A stretch of 64,000 bases of DNA from Nectonema munidae (Eukaryota > Nematomorpha > Nectonematoida > Nectonematidae). Under the pieces are notes generated by a model, which had not been told where the DNA came from, ran no database searches, and was given only the letters and a program-made list of their open reading frames with translations. Shown piece by piece: positions 1 to 13,000 of this stretch; position 1 is the stretch's first letter; each line of letters starts with the position of its first letter. A program made the position numbers and the translations under genes. The stretch is taken from contig JAUIRK010001031.1 in the NCBI GenBank assembly GCA_030549495.1, forward strand, positions 372,001 to 436,000, given 5' to 3'.

Positions 1-1288
1 GTGATAGAATTCTTTTACCACCTTTGCATATAAAAAATTGATTTGTAGCAATTTGTGAAAGCCTTGGGCAAGGAATCCTTCTCATTTGCATATCTTGCAG
101 AAAAGTTCCCTACCCTGAGTCAAGCTAAAATTAAGGAAGGTCTTTATAGGTCCGCAAATTTTTGAAAATCTTTGAATTACACACCAGAGCCATAAATTTT
201 TTTTTATAAAATTCAGTGACTTCATCTTTTTGAGATATACCGCTTGACAAAGATCTTAGGCAATATTGTCTTTAACTTTCTGAAATAACACTACAAAATC
301 AAAGTAAAAAATATATTTGCCTTTATCATTAAGTTTCTTGATGTCACCATACATTTAAAAAACGTTTTTGTCAGTTTAAACGTGTAGAGAAAACATATAA
401 GCTTTACTGTGATTTTATAATCAATGTTAAGTAAATCCAACCTCTATGAAATTGCTACGGAAAAACACAGAATTAGTTATGTATAGCAATTGAGTCCAGA
501 ATTGCATACTTTCATCATCTATGGCTCAATACTTGCCCTTAATTCAAAAAATAGTTCATAAACCAGTTTCTATGATATTTAATGTATTACAGTCTACTTT
601 CATGTACACATTCATTGTACACATATGCTTTATTATGTTATTTTAATTTGTAACTAAGCGAAAAATACTTGAATAAAATTGAAAATCATGGAAAGAAATT
701 GCTTTCCGAAAAAAATTGGCACTAACGGCCATTATTACTGTAACATTTGCTAAAGGATATAATTCTTTAATTGCAAGAGGCCATTGTCGTATTCAAATCT
801 CGAGGCATTGCTAAAAATTAAAAAAAATTTCTAAAAGAGGAAATGCAGATATATACTTGATTTTCTGAATGATGTCCTCTTTTTCGTCATTTTTACCCCG
901 ATGCTCCAAACGAGTTTTATAGAAACACTGAGATAAATTCTGAAAAATATTCTAACTCGCAAACCTATGGACAAAAATAAATAAAGCTATTTCTTCTACG
1001 TACACCCAAATGTATTTATATAGAATAAAAATATTTCTATATAATTTATGTATTTCCGCCAGCACTCTCACTGATTAAAAATAAAAAATATCATATCACT
1101 TATTCGAATCATCAGAAACATAAAATTAGAAGCGTTGATTGTTCCAAACGAGTTTTAAAAACATTCAGGCTCTCTCTTAATTCTTGTATTTTAATATGAA
1201 GCAGTATACTGCTTATGCATCAACAGCCGATAAGTAAGAAATTATTTAGAAGGAAGTAACAATAAACTAAGTCACGTAAATCATTCAT
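1..1288. other. AT-rich non-coding stretch
   Basis: No coding exon, RNA gene or element end was recognised here. A short phrase, CCAAACGAGTTTTA, occurs near 907 and again near 1144; it may be a remnant of an older repeat. The missing left end of the ZMYM1-like transposon was looked for here and not found. Confidence 0.5.
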
Positions 1289-1401
1289 ACTATAAAATTA
1301 ACATATAATTCTTTTATAATATATGAATATATTTTTAGAAAAAAAAATAATTTATACATGAATGTTAATATTATAAAAGAATTATATGTTAATTTTATAG
1401 T
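1289..1401. repeat. Perfect 34-bp inverted repeat (hairpin)
   Basis: Positions 1289-1322 and 1368-1401 are exact reverse complements of each other, separated by a 45-bp AT-rich spacer. The arms are AT-rich but not simple repeats (they contain ACATATAATTC). The repeat lies just upstream of the first recognisable codons of the ZMYM1-like hAT. It may be a MITE core or a secondary-structure element; no target-site duplication was found to decide. Confidence 0.85.
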
Positions 1402-1460
1402 ATAAATAATAATTCATTTTTTAATTTATTTTTAGTTTTATGGGCAGCCAATAATCTAAG

Positions 1461-4400
1461 ATGTCATGTTGGGACCGACAAATACTTGCTAAACAAAAAA
1501 ATGCTAAGAAAACAAAATCACTGTTGGCATACTTTTGTGAAACTACTACGTCTTTTTTAAACACATCTATCGATACGCCATCAGTTATAGATCCGACTAC
1601 ATCTTTAGTGGCTAAATCATCGATATTTTCAGCTACTACACTATCGGCATCTTCAGTTGTTTATTTTCAGCTCCTATGCCATTAGTACCTTTAACTGCTG
1701 TGCCATCAGTATCTTCAACTGCTAAGCCATTGGTTTCTTCTGTAACTTTAGCTGCTACAAACTTTTTTACAGTATCCGAAAACCTCTGTATTGAACAACG
1801 AAAGACTTTGTAAATAAAAAATCTTCAAATGCCGAAAAAATTTGGTTATTAGAAAATAGAAAACCGTGTGTAAACTTTGTTTTTCCCGTTAAACAATATC
1901 CAGATTTGCGTCATCACAAAGGATTTATGTCTCGTTATTGTCAACGAGAATCATTTTCTCGATTTCTTTTTATTTCATATTCAGAAAATTCAGATAGATT
2001 ATTTTGCCTACTTTGCATATTGTTTCCAGATACATCTCATCGGAAACCAAAAAATCTTTTTTTAAAAGGCGTGAAAGTGGAAAGACGCAATTGCTGATTT
2101 AAAAAAATATTCTGTCAGGAATCTCCTAATCTTAAAATTAATCATTAAGTGCATACAGTTTTGTGGACAACAAGGGATAGTTCTTTGTGGACACAGAGAT
2201 GATTGCTTAGAATTGGAAAGTATTTTTAACAGTGGCAATTTTAGAGCACTTTTACAATTTCAAATTGATTTAGGTATTACTATTTTAGAGGAACACTTAA
2301 AAGTATGTGAAAAAAATGCAACTTACATATCAAAAACTTCTAAAAATGAACTTCTACTTTGTATAAAACAGTTTATTCAGGACAAAATTGTGTAAAAAAT
2401 AAAAAAGCACGAGATTAGTCCGTTTTTTGGTCTACAATGCGACGAAATTTGTGACAGAAGCGATTGGGATCAGCTAGGGATTGTCATTGTAAAATTAATT
2501 GACCTATTGAACGTCTTCTAGCGTTCACATCCTGTGAGGTCACTAGTGATGAAGCAATTAGTCAAAATTTGATCTTTCTCGAACTGGACTTGATGAAATA
2601 TTCTCGTTTCCAAACTATGGATGGTGCGACCAAAATGTCTGAAGCTCAGAAAACTTAGCAGCACTATTTTCCAAGGAAGCAACACGAGCAATTTACCATT
2701 ATTGCTGCAGCCACGACTTAAATCTGACACTTTGTAAATCTTATGATGTGACGCAAATACATTTGATGCTTGATTCTCTTGTACAACTGGGGTTTTTTAA
2801 GTTTTCACCTAAAAGAAGTCGGCTTTTTGAATGTAAAATTGATTCCATAAATGATACACGGAGTGTAAAAATTAGTAAACAAAAATTTGTCTTTTTTGTG
2901 TTACAAGGCTGTTCGAAAAATATAACACACTCAAAGATTTGATTATTTATACGAACCCTTATTTTGTTGTCTAAAATCTATTGCTGTCAAAGAAAAAGGG
3001 TGGTACACTAAGTCGCGTTGTGAAGAAAATGGTTTACTAAAACGTATATCAGATAGTACATTTATATGTTCATTTCAAACTGTTTTATATTTTTTAGGCT
3101 ATACAAAAGGATTAAGCATAAAGCTTCAGGGATGAAATTTGAATATTATTCAAGGTTACCAGATGGTAGAAAAAGTCAAACATAGTTTGTTGTCTATACG
3201 GAACGAACGATGATATGAAGAATATATCAAAGTATACTCAAAAATGGTCAAAATATCAGGATTACCTACATTAGAAATACCACGATTGTATAGTAGACAA
3301 ACACAAAGAAAGAATGTTCTTCCATCTACCATTGAAGAATATTTTCGTCGATCCGTATTTTCCACTTTTTGGATGCTCTACTTCAACAGCTAAATCTTTG
3401 TTTTAGCCATTTTACATCAAAAGCATTTATTGCTTTAAAGCTAGTTCCAAGTTATCTCAGACATCCATTGTCCGAAGCTGATGTAAATGCGCTATTCGAA
3501 CATTTTAAAGATGACCTACCTGATTCAAAAACATTGAATCAAGAAATTAAAATATGGCAACAAGTGTGGAGCACTCGAACTGTTCTTCCTGAAACTATGT
3601 CTAATACTCTTAGCCATTCTATCGCCTGTCGTCAGCTTTACCCTAATTTTACAACAATAATACACATCATGCTTCTAACTTCAGTGACTACGCAGGGGTA
3701 GGCAATCTTTTCAGGGTGAGGGCCAGGTGGGGCATTTGAAATGAGCTCACGGGCCAAAGAAACAAAATATCAGAGTTACTTTAATTTTTATAATATTTAT
3801 AATACATTTTTACATGCTTTATCATTAAATGATAATAATTGGTAAAAACAAAATAGTACAAAGTAATTTATTCAAAACTACAAATCAATGAGGCTGTTGG
3901 TACTGTTTTCTATTAAGAAGTTTTGTGATGTCTGGATCAATGCTTGAGGTAGACAACCTAAGAACGTCATTAAGGTGGCGGTCTGAGAGTTGAGAGCGAA
4001 GGTAAGACTTGGTGTAATTCATTTTCGAAAATAACTGCTCACAGCAGTAAGTGCTACCGAACATAGCCACAACTCTTTGAATATGCGTAATTAAATTTGG
4101 GAAATTGTTAGTAGGAAAAACAAATTTTGAAAGAAAAACAGAGATGACAAGCTGAACTTTGCTCTCAATTTCTCATAGCACTGTAGTTCCACCAACTCCA
4201 TCTGCAGAGATTCAGGAGCGTCTTCCACATTGAAGTCAAATGGAGAAGTAAAAGGCTTGAAGTCTGTACTTAACAATCTTAGTGCTGCAAAACGGGTAGC
4301 AAATTCTTCACGCAGTATTTTGATAACACTAACGCAGGCGTCATGGTCTATATTCGCAGGAACACATGCAACAAGATGAGAAAAATGTGTAAATTGTCCT

Positions 4401-5505
4401 GAAGTCAATTGAGCTTCCCAAAGGCGCAGTTTAACCTCAAAGGCAGTAATCTGCGCAAACATGTCGGTGACAAGAATGCCTTTACCTTGCAGCTTTAAGT
4501 TTAGTGAGTTCAGATGTGTTGTTATGTCCGTAAGAAAGGCCAAACGAGCTAGTCATTTTGGATCTGAGAAACTTTCAGCGTATGGAAGATTTTTTTGATG
4601 TAAAAAAGTAGCAATTTCTTGCTGTAGATCGCATACCCGAGACAGCATAGCCCCACGACTTAGCCATCGTACCTCACAGAAGTAAAGAAGATCGTTATAC
4701 TGCTCCTTTACACAGTCCAAAAGGGCTTGGAATTGACGATGGTTAAGGCTTCGGGATAAAATGGAATTTACAACCTTGATCACAATAGACATTACATCAG
4801 CGAGATTGGCAGACTTGGCGCATAATGTCTCTTGATGGATGATACATTGGATTTTATGAATAGGTTGAGTGTATCCAGCAGTTTCACAATGACGAATAAG
4901 CAGCATATATTATTATATAGTACTAATGCTGATAATCAAAAAACATCTTATTTTAATTTCTTGTAGGTATGCGGGCCAGATTCTATTAACTAAAATTAAA
5001 AGATCGGCGGGCCGGATGAAAATGTTTGGCGGGCCGTATTTGGCCCGCGGGCCGGAGGTTGCCTACCCCTGGACTACAGCCACCGTTGAGAGATCAAATT
5101 CCTCTCTCATGTTTATAAAGTACTCTTTTCGCAGTTCAATGAATGAAGATCGTCGTTTCATTGGTCCCATTCTTCTACTTGCTCACAGAGATATTCCCTT
5201 CGATACTGATATTGGGATTACCATGTATGGTAAAAAATGTCCTTGATGAATGATTCATCTTAATCCACTTATTTCTTGATCTTATAATAATAGGTTAAGT
5301 GTAACCTTTGAGGTGTATATATTATTGTTTATCGTGTAATATTAATATAATCTTTACGTATTAATATGAATAACATTGTAAATATTTTTAATTAATAAAA
5401 ATATTTTTGTTTTAATTTAAATTTGATTGATTTATCTTTAAAACATTGGAGCCTTTTATCAAATTTCGCCTCCCCTCCTAAAGCCAAATTCTGGATCCGC
5501 CGATG
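1461..5505 (+). mobile_element. Decayed ZMYM1-like hAT transposon V (interrupted by element Z)
   Basis: Plus-strand remnants of a hAT transposase of the zinc finger MYM-type protein 1-like group appear in family order, in several frames. They are a start (MSCWDRQ, 1461), a TTF-type zinc-finger region (RLFCLLCILFPD, about 2000-2030), the DUF4371 start (CGHRDD; NFRALLQFQIDLG; VCEKNATYISKTSKNELL, 2186-2395), later core pieces (FSPKRSRLFE, 2803-2832) and the hAT dimerisation domain (YPNFTTIIHIML to 3690, resuming ATVERSNSS at 5078). The coding region ends at 5244. The right terminus reads GGATCCGCCGATG, as in related elements; no matching left terminus was found. Many frameshifts and stops make this an old fossil. 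Element Z splits the dimerisation domain. Confidence 0.8.
3693..5071 (-). mobile_element. GTF2IRD2-like hAT element Z, copy A (non-autonomous)
   Basis: The ends are CAGGGGTAGGCAATC and GGTTGCCTACCCCTG, forming terminal inverted repeats. They are flanked by the 8-bp duplication GACTACAG (right, 5072-5079; left, 3686-3692, with one base lost). Minus-strand remnants match hAT transposases of the GTF2IRD2-like type: HCETAGYTQPIHKI and FCEVRWLSRGAMLSRV (4553-4906), SLNLKLQGKG and FATRFAALR (4091-4543), and the dimerisation domain FGSTYCCEQLFSKMNYTKS (3885-4070). The N-terminal BED finger and first catalytic part are missing, so it is an internally deleted derivative. It sits inside the conserved dimerisation domain of element V, so it is younger than V but older than the duplication, since both copies have it. 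Confidence 0.85.
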
Positions 5506-5554
5506 ACAAATGATACACAGAAGGTGATGTAAGCAAAATTTGTTAATAATTCAA

Positions 5555-5560
5555 TTTATT
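5555..5560 (-). promoter_or_regulatory. Polyadenylation signal AATAAA of the spliced gene (copy A)
   Basis: Minus-strand AATAAA lies about 50 nt past the stop codon of the last exon (5609), the usual place for a short 3' UTR. The same hexamer is kept in copy B. Confidence 0.5.
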
Positions 5561-5608
5561 GATACAAAATGCAGGAAACAAAATACACATTTCTTTGTTG
5601 GTAAAAAA

Positions 5609-7187
5609 TTATATACACTCTTTATGTAAATAATATAAGCATAGCTTTAAGAGATTAAAAATCAATTTTCTTTTCTCGGTCGTATTTTTGAAAGTTTTCA
5701 TTCTAACAAGAGAACATGAAAGGTTTGAAAACTTTTTCAAAAAGAAGAAGAAATTGCATATGTCAGTCAACAACTGGAGCGGAATATAAAAAACGGAGTA
5801 AAGAGAGTGCGATTCAAAAATTGGAAAATTTATTATCATCCTTTTTTCTTCTAAAACTCTTTGTAACTTTTTAATGTAGAATCCCAGTTCTTCTTTTTCA
5901 TAAAAAAAAGTTAAGTAATGATAAAAATGAAGTTTAATAATCGATAAATTAGGACAATAGCATCCAAACATACATTTATTCTTTGTGCAATGTTTCTTCT
6001 TCAGTTTCCAACCTTGTTCCAAACTCTTACAAACACAGCCAAAGTTGCAATAACTTTTTTGGCACTTGTTCGTAAGCAAGATTTGGATATCATCAATTGG
6101 GGAAACACAAGAATTGTTGTTGGCGTGGCACCCCGGAAAATCACAGGTTTTACTCATAAACATTCTCGGATCAACTCCAGGTTTGTTTTTGCGTGTAAAT
6201 TTTAAATGTCTGGAATCTCTTTTCTTAAGAAGCTTTTTCAACTTCACTTTTCGCAACAAAGAATTTTTTAAAGGTGTTTTGTGAAGCTTTTTCTTTTTTT
6301 GCGATAAATTCAAACGACGACCAACTCTGGAAAGATAAATTTTTTCTAAAACAACTTCCAGAGGTTTCAACTTCATTGCATTTATCTTATTCGTTTGCAT
6401 TGCTTCTCGCTTTATAAAATTAGTAAAATTATTATTAAATTCAAAATATGAATCTAAAATAGTTTTCACTATCAAAGAATCAATAACCTTTAAATCAAAT
6501 GAAAACATTCTATCCTGTGAACAGTTTTTTTATCTTACTTGATAATCCTGATGAAAGGCCGTTGTAATTGTGCAACTCCTTGAAAGAAGCTCCGTGACTT
6601 GAAATTAAGTCATCATTATTATTGCACACTTGTACTTGAAAAGAAGTACTAAGGTTGGATTTATATAAACAGTCACCTTCTTTAATATTTGAATTCTGTT
6701 CAGAAAGATCAACTTGTTCTAAATCTCCTTCATTTAAACTTTTGATAGGAGTGTTGGAATTCAATTCATTTCTCGACATCCCTTTCAAGTGGGAGTCATT
6801 TTGCAAAATTGTTTTATCATCGTTGCTTCCAGTAAGAGATGAAACAATGATCAAGTATGAATTTGAAGATATGAAACTTTTTAAATTTTCATTATATACT
6901 TTAGAGCCATTTTTTCTATGTTCGTGCTTGTTTAATATGGGAGGTTGTGTTCGAAACGTGTCATTCTTTTGACTGCTAACCTCTATGTCGTTTAAAGCAG
7001 AATGAATTGTGTTTAAAGGTGATGATTTCTTAACATTTTGTTTATTCATACTTGAAAACAAACAAATTTTCTTTTCATTCTGAAATGTTTTTTCGTCATG
7101 AAATCTTTTTCTGTTGTTTTTTCTATTTGTAGGTGAAGTTATATTTTTGTTACATTTGCCACCAAACAGTGTTGTATTGTCTTCAAT
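5609..7187 (-). pseudogene. Last exon of cysteine-rich (MGA-like) gene, copy A, frameshifted
   Basis: Equivalent to the open 34073-35650 exon in copy B, but with seven T residues at 6525-6531 where B has six. This breaks the frame near the middle. The acceptor is TTTTAG before ATTGAAGAC (phase 0, at 7187) and the stop is at 5609. The C-terminal half still encodes the cysteine-rich segment (5950-6148 by position): CDFPGCHANNNSC, then CNFGCVCKSLEQG, then HCTKNKCMFGCYC. The spacing C..GCVC..SL..HC..CMFGC resembles the conserved DUF4801 region of MGA (MAX gene-associated protein); this family call is from memory. The basic stretch before it (QKKKKLHKTPLKN) could be a nuclear localisation signal. 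The slip is in a homopolymer, so a sequencing error is possible. Confidence 0.6.
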
Positions 7188-7676
7188 CTAAAATATTTTA
7201 AACTCAAATGTAATTGAGGATATAAATATAGAAAAAAGTCAAAAAGAAAAGAAAGAATATAGGTCCAAATATAATATTATTAAATATATTTATGCATGTG
7301 TGGGGGCATCTAGCAATATTATTAATGTATTGAAGTTGCTTACTGTTGTGTATTCGAAAGAACCGATATCAAACAAAAAGAGGTATTCTATTAGTGGTCT
7401 GCCAAGACCGAGGGGAAGACAAAACACTAGTTTGACAAACTAGTACTTACACAAATGTACGATTTTAGACTATCATCATTTACCAACATAAAATGTTCTA
7501 TTGAAATGAAATCCTCTAGAGAAAATGATTTTGAAATAAGTTTTAAACTTTTATAAAATTTAACTATAAATATTTTTGGTATGGCAAAGGTTCAAAATCA
7601 GTTCCTTCACTGAGAAAACTAGTTAGTAATATTCACAAAGTAAATTAGTAAGTGAAAAAAATTTGTTAGTAAGTTC

Positions 7677-7868
7677 ATTTTTTACTAAGCATATTACTAA
7701 AATATGTTCTGTAGTCCCTGTGACCCACGTATAAAGGTACAGTAGACTCTTTTCACCAAGAAGGCAAAATTGCACCGCTTGTATCGAACTATGAGCAAAG
7801 TAGGCTTGATGGGGGATCGAACCCAAGACCTTGAGTTATCGAAACCCAGTATCTAACCAACATTCCTC
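7677..7868 (-). mobile_element. tRNA-derived SINE (copy A)
   Basis: On the minus strand a tRNA-like head contains an A-box-like TGGTTAGATACTGG and a clear B box GGGTTCGATCCCC. A non-tRNA body follows (CATAGTTCGATACAAGCGG, GTACCTTTATACGTGGGTC). The body recurs as a fragment at 16531-16568, which shows it is a dispersed repeat rather than a single tRNA gene. It lies in the intron between the two last exons of the spliced gene. The 3' limit is approximate. Confidence 0.65.
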
Positions 7869-9305
7869 AAGTATAAAATCAAAAATCTTATTGTTTTATT
7901 AAAATATATTAATATTAATTTAAAAGTATAAAATTTAAATCACTTATCAAAGACATTCCTATTCCTAATCAAAACAAGAATGTCAAGTATAAAAGTAAAA
8001 ATTGAAAATTAAAAATTCTATTTTTCCTCCAACTTTTGGATCGTATTTCTACTAATAAATCGTTAATATGAAGTATGTGTATCAAATTTTATCTTTTCAA
8101 TATCTAGGATTAAAAAATCAACAGAGCACTTCGGCTCCCAGTGACTATAAGGACCGAGTAAAAAATAGAAAATTAGAAATCTTTGAAATCCTTTATTAAA
8201 TCGTCATTATACTGAGATATAGAATGCTCAAGAATTGTTTTGTGTCACTCATAAGCTAACACAGTATAATTCAAAGGGGGCTACATATATTACGTAGGGC
8301 CTCAGAGGGCGGAGTGGGTGTTGTTTATTAATTGCGTTACATAACGTTACATGGGATGGGGTGTTCAAAAATGAACACCAATTAGAAAAGAAATTTAGAA
8401 ACGAATTTGCCACATCCAATGCTATTGAATTTTAATTAGGATGTCCATTTGTTCAAGAAAATACTTAAAAAGATTAACTCTCATTTACAAATAATATCCG
8501 GCGAAGATTCGATGTTGAGCCTAATATATAGAAAACATTTCAATTAATAATGCCATATGATTATTATTGGCAAAGCATAATTTTAGATGTGAAACATCTG
8601 GTAATTATAGACACAACAAGGCTGCCATATTAGACATGAAAATGAAAATCATTGATTGAATAAACAAGATAAAACACTGGTTTTCAATTTTTTGATGTCT
8701 TATCATCTCTATTAAAAATAAGCTCTAAATTTTAATTAAAACTTAAATGTAAGCAAGGAGAGAGAAAGATGGGATCGGAGATAGAAAGTTGAGGGGTTTG
8801 ACTGAGGATGATCAAGAGATTGAAGAAATCTATGGAGTGTTAGGGGAGGTACGGCGTGTTCATGAATACGCTACAGATGCTTTACAAGGGGATACGGGGA
8901 TTGGAACTTAAAAAATTTAGCGTTATGTAATACATGTATGTCGCGTTACCAAATATACAACTAACATTTTTAAATATTTTTTTGATTATAAGTTATATCT
9001 TAATTTTTAGATTTATTACGCGAGTTCTTTTAGTATAAAAACAATTGCGCGTATTAATATTGTTTAATTTTTAGATTAAAGATAATCCCATTTTTAGAAT
9101 GTTTAAAGTTAAAAAATAATAAATATTTTCAAGATTAACTTTGAATAATTTAAATTTTGATACTAACATCTATGCTGATTACAAAACCTTTTAATTCACA
9201 TACTTTAAAATATCAGAAATCGCTGTAAAAATAACATTTTACTCGAAAAGAAAAATAGTTACATGAACTCATATTAAATTTATGTAGAGAGATGCAGATA
9301 ATTAC

Positions 9306-9373
9306 CGAAGTCATTCCCAGATTATTCTTGAGGTTTGAGGGCGAAAAGTAATCTTGCTTTTCGGATACATTTT
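9306..9373 (-). CDS. Internal 68-nt exon of cysteine-rich (MGA-like) gene, copy A
   Basis: The minus-strand exon is bounded by acceptor CTTTTTAG and donor TCG/GTAATT. It encodes NVSEKQDYFSPSNLKNNLG then MTS. The upstream exon ends in phase 1 (G) and this one begins AA, joining to a glutamate; this exon ends in phase 0 and the next begins in phase 0. The intron to the upstream exon is only 56 nt. The exon is identical in length in copy B, at 37770-37837. Confidence 0.65.
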
Positions 9374-9429
9374 CTAAAAAGTATATCAAATTTAACATGG
9401 TGTAAAATAATACTAAAAATGGAAGCAAC

Positions 9430-10026
9430 CTGTAAAATGATTCAATGAATATTCTTCTTCTGCGCATGAAATTAGAAAATCTTTTTCGTCGTGTAAATCA
9501 CCTTGAAGGTATTTTGCCACAGAACTTTCATTTATGTACGGCAAATTATCTTTGGAAAAAGAATTTAAATCGCTCTTTTTATATTTTTTTTTCCCTAGCA
9601 AAGATTTTAAACAAAGTTCACTATATTTTTCACTGGAGCCTTTTTCAGCAAATAAACTTCTTTCATTTTCGTACAAACGAGTATAATTTCCATCGTTTGA
9701 ATAAAAATTTTGAACATCTAAAATATTATCTAAAGGACTGGTTTTGATAGTGATATCTGAGTTATTAAATTTTTTTAAACTAGGTGATATGTATAAGTTT
9801 TTTAATTTACAGTTATTTAAACATTCTTCATTTTTCTTTTCCTTATTACTCTTTCCTTTGAAGTCATTTTTGTATATGTATAATCTTGAAGACGGGTCTA
9901 AATAATGCCGGTCTAGATGCAACTTTAACGTATCCTTGCGAGTATAAAAGCTAAAACAAACAGGACACTGAAATTTACATTTTCGATTTTTCTTGAAGGA
10001 TTGTGTAGCCTTTAGGCAAATTCTTT
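9430..10026 (-). CDS. C2H2 zinc-finger exon of cysteine-rich (MGA-like) gene, copy A
   Basis: This 597-nt exon is open throughout. It starts after CTTTTAG with RICLKATQSFKKNRKCK. It then encodes one C2H2 finger (FQCPVCFSFYTRKDTLKLHL then DRH; cysteines two apart, histidines four apart), followed by a low-complexity S/N/K-rich stretch. The donor is ACAG/GTTGCT. Phases agree with both neighbours (enters phase 1, leaves phase 1). hAT element W begins only 24 bp upstream of the acceptor in this copy. Function is unknown; one C2H2 finger suggests nucleic-acid binding. Confidence 0.65.
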
Positions 10027-10050
10027 CTAAAAGTTGAGAATGTATATAAG

Positions 10051-13000
10051 CAGGCCTGTAGACAGAGGGGGCAAGGGGGGGCTGAGCCCCCCTAAATAAT
10101 ATAGAAAGCCCCCCTAACTAAAATGGAAAGCCCCCCTTTTATATTTTTTCTTCAACATTGTTTTTATAGCATAGGATTTTTATCCTTTTTTTATGACTCT
10201 GTTTAAATGCGACTTCTGACTGTATTTAACTGTTTATCCAATATTATTTATTTATCTTTTTTTATAATTAAAAACAATATTTTTCTGTCACAGTTTTGCA
10301 ATGGCTACAAGTGGTTTTTAAATTTAATATATTGAAAGTATTTTTATATTTGAGCAAAAATTAAACAAAAATTTCTCAGTTTTATTATATTTATGTTTTT
10401 CAATAGTTTTTCAAATTATTATTTACTTTATATTTAATTTTTATATTTTGATTTTGAAATGTATATGTAACTAATTTCAGTTATTGATCTTTTTCTTATT
10501 TTTTTAGCAAAATTCCCTTTTTTTAGAAAATAAAATAATTTGATATAAATTTATAATTACAAAATTTAAAATGTTATGAATTCAGTGTTTAAATGAAGTG
10601 TGATAGTTACAATATGCACAATTTTTATCCAAAAATTTTTTAAATAAATAAATGATATAATTAATACTGTGTAAGTTCATGATTATTTGTTTAGCTATTT
10701 AAACACTTTCAGAATTTTATGGATAAATTTGTAATAAAAAAAATAAGAAAAGCGAAGCAAGCTCTAGTAATCTTGATTCTCTTCCTGCAAAGAAGTTTCG
10801 ACAAGAACATCAAGAAATAATCTGTGAAGATAATGTTGAACATAATAGTATTACTGATTTAAGTAAAGATAGTAGATCGTGTCCAATTATAAATTTTCCA
10901 AAAAATTCGGATTCACGTTCATTTCAGAAAAACTGGTACAATTTATATCCTTGGCTTGAATACTCAGTTATGAAAGACGCTGCTTTTTGCTTTCCCTGTA
11001 GACTTTTTGCCAAAATTAATCAAAGAGACACAGCTTTTACTTTGAATGGCTTTTCTAACTGGAAAAAAGCAAATGAAGGAAACAAAGGATTTCTCAAACA
11101 TCAGGCATCATGCTCTCACCTTGACTCAATGGCAGCTTGGAAAGAGAAAAAGCATCGTTTGGAAAATGACACTTCTGTTTCGACTCTCGTTTGCAGAGGT
11201 GCAATAGAAAAAAATAGATATTATTTGAGATCAATTCTTGATGTAATTAAATTTCTAGCAAGCAATCAATTGGCTTTCAGAGGAACATTCAACGAAGATA
11301 TATCTAAGGAAGAAGGTCTTTTCAATAACCTTTTTGACTACACTATTGAAAAAGACGGCACCTTAAAAGAAATAATTAATTCTCATGTTCAACAGAATGC
11401 AAAATACACTTCTCCACAACTGCAAAATGAAGTTATTTCTACTCTCCATTATATGGTTAGAAACTCTGTTGCAAACAATATTAAAGAATGCGATTCAGGT
11501 AACTTTTCACTTATGATGGATGGCACAAGAGACAAAACTAATACAGAGAATATATCAATCGGTATCCGTTATGTTAAAAATGGAAAAATTCACGAATCAT
11601 TGCTAGACATTGTTACGCTTCATCATAATGAACTCGATGCAAATTCAATTGCTTCAAAGTGCATAGATATTCTGAACGAAACTGATATCGATTCTGGAAA
11701 ACTTCTTTCTCAATGTTTTGATGGAGCAAGTGTCATGAGTGGGTGCAACGGTGGAGTACAAGCAATTCTACAACAAAAACTAGAGAGAAAAATTCCCTAT
11801 GTTCATTGTCTAAATCACCGTCTTCATTTAATTATTATTGACACTTTTAGTAATAACAAAATTATCAAAGACTTTTGCGATCAGTGTAAGTCGTTGTATA
11901 CCTTTTTTCGACGTCCAAAAGTTGCAAAACATTATAATGGAATATCTTTGAAAAGATTATTAGAACAAAGATGGAGCGGACATTATCAAACTACAAAAGC
12001 TATCATCTCTGAATTTTGTCAAATAAGAAAAACTTTAAAAACAATTATAAATCTCAGAGATGCTTCTATAGATGGTGGAATTGTAGTAGAAGCAAAAGGA
12101 TTTTATTCAACACTTTCAAACATTAAATTTACATTTGCAGCCGTTTTAGTAGAAAAAGTTTTAAGTTTGATACAACCTGCAGATAAAGTCTTCCAAAAAA
12201 GAGAAATTGATCTTGCTGCAGCAATGGAGATATCAGATAGCGTTTTTGCTGAGATAAAAAAACTAAGAAGTGAATATGTTTTTGAAGATGTTAAGAAAAC
12301 TGGAGAAGAGATGATTGGTAAAGAAAATATTGAAAACGTTAATTCGAAAAGAAAAACTTTTTCTAGTTCTCGACTTAAAAATGTTATAGTGACTTGTCCC
12401 ACTGGACAAAGATTAGATAAAATTATTTTAGTTCTCAAAAGTTCATTTTTTTCCGCCATTGATCACATTTTAACTGAATATGAAAAACGCTTCAATCAAA
12501 ACTCATGTTTGTATAAAGAAATTGCTTCTATAATAACTCAACTATCAACAGAAAGCTTCAAAACTAAAAACTTTCAAGAAATAAGCAAACTTATCAAAAT
12601 TCCTCCAGAAGCCGAGTTATTAGTGGTGCAAAATTATCTGAAGAAAAAAATGTTTTGTTTACCATTCCAAATATTGTGAAAGTTCTTTACGAGCAAAGAG
12701 AAGTTTTCACTGATACTTACAATTTTGTTGCCAGCCTTGCTTCTTTCCCATGTTCTACAGCTTTATGTGAGTCATCATTTTCGACTCTATCAAATATAGA
12801 CACTCCACAAAGGAGAACAATGTTGAGTACTCGCAAAGCGAATCTCTCAATGATTGGTTTTGAATCTAAAAGGTTGAAAAACATTGATTTCATTGAATTT
12901 TGCAAAGAGTTTTCAAAAAAGTCAAGAAGATAAATTTTGTTTTGATTTTAATATTGTTTTATTTTTCAAAACATGTAAAGTAAAAGTTTGACACTTATTG

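Noticed and set aside
4926-5246. 106-codon plus-strand open stretch
   Set aside because: It runs across the end of element Z into element V. Only its last third (ATVERSNSS onward) is a real hAT remnant; the rest is out-of-context read-through.
5990-6284. Plus-strand open stretches antisense to the cysteine-rich exon
   Set aside because: They are shadows of the minus-strand coding frame, with no domain of their own.
7800-7868. tRNA gene
   Set aside because: The B box is good but the acceptor stem does not pair, and the sequence continues into a body repeated elsewhere, so it is a SINE.
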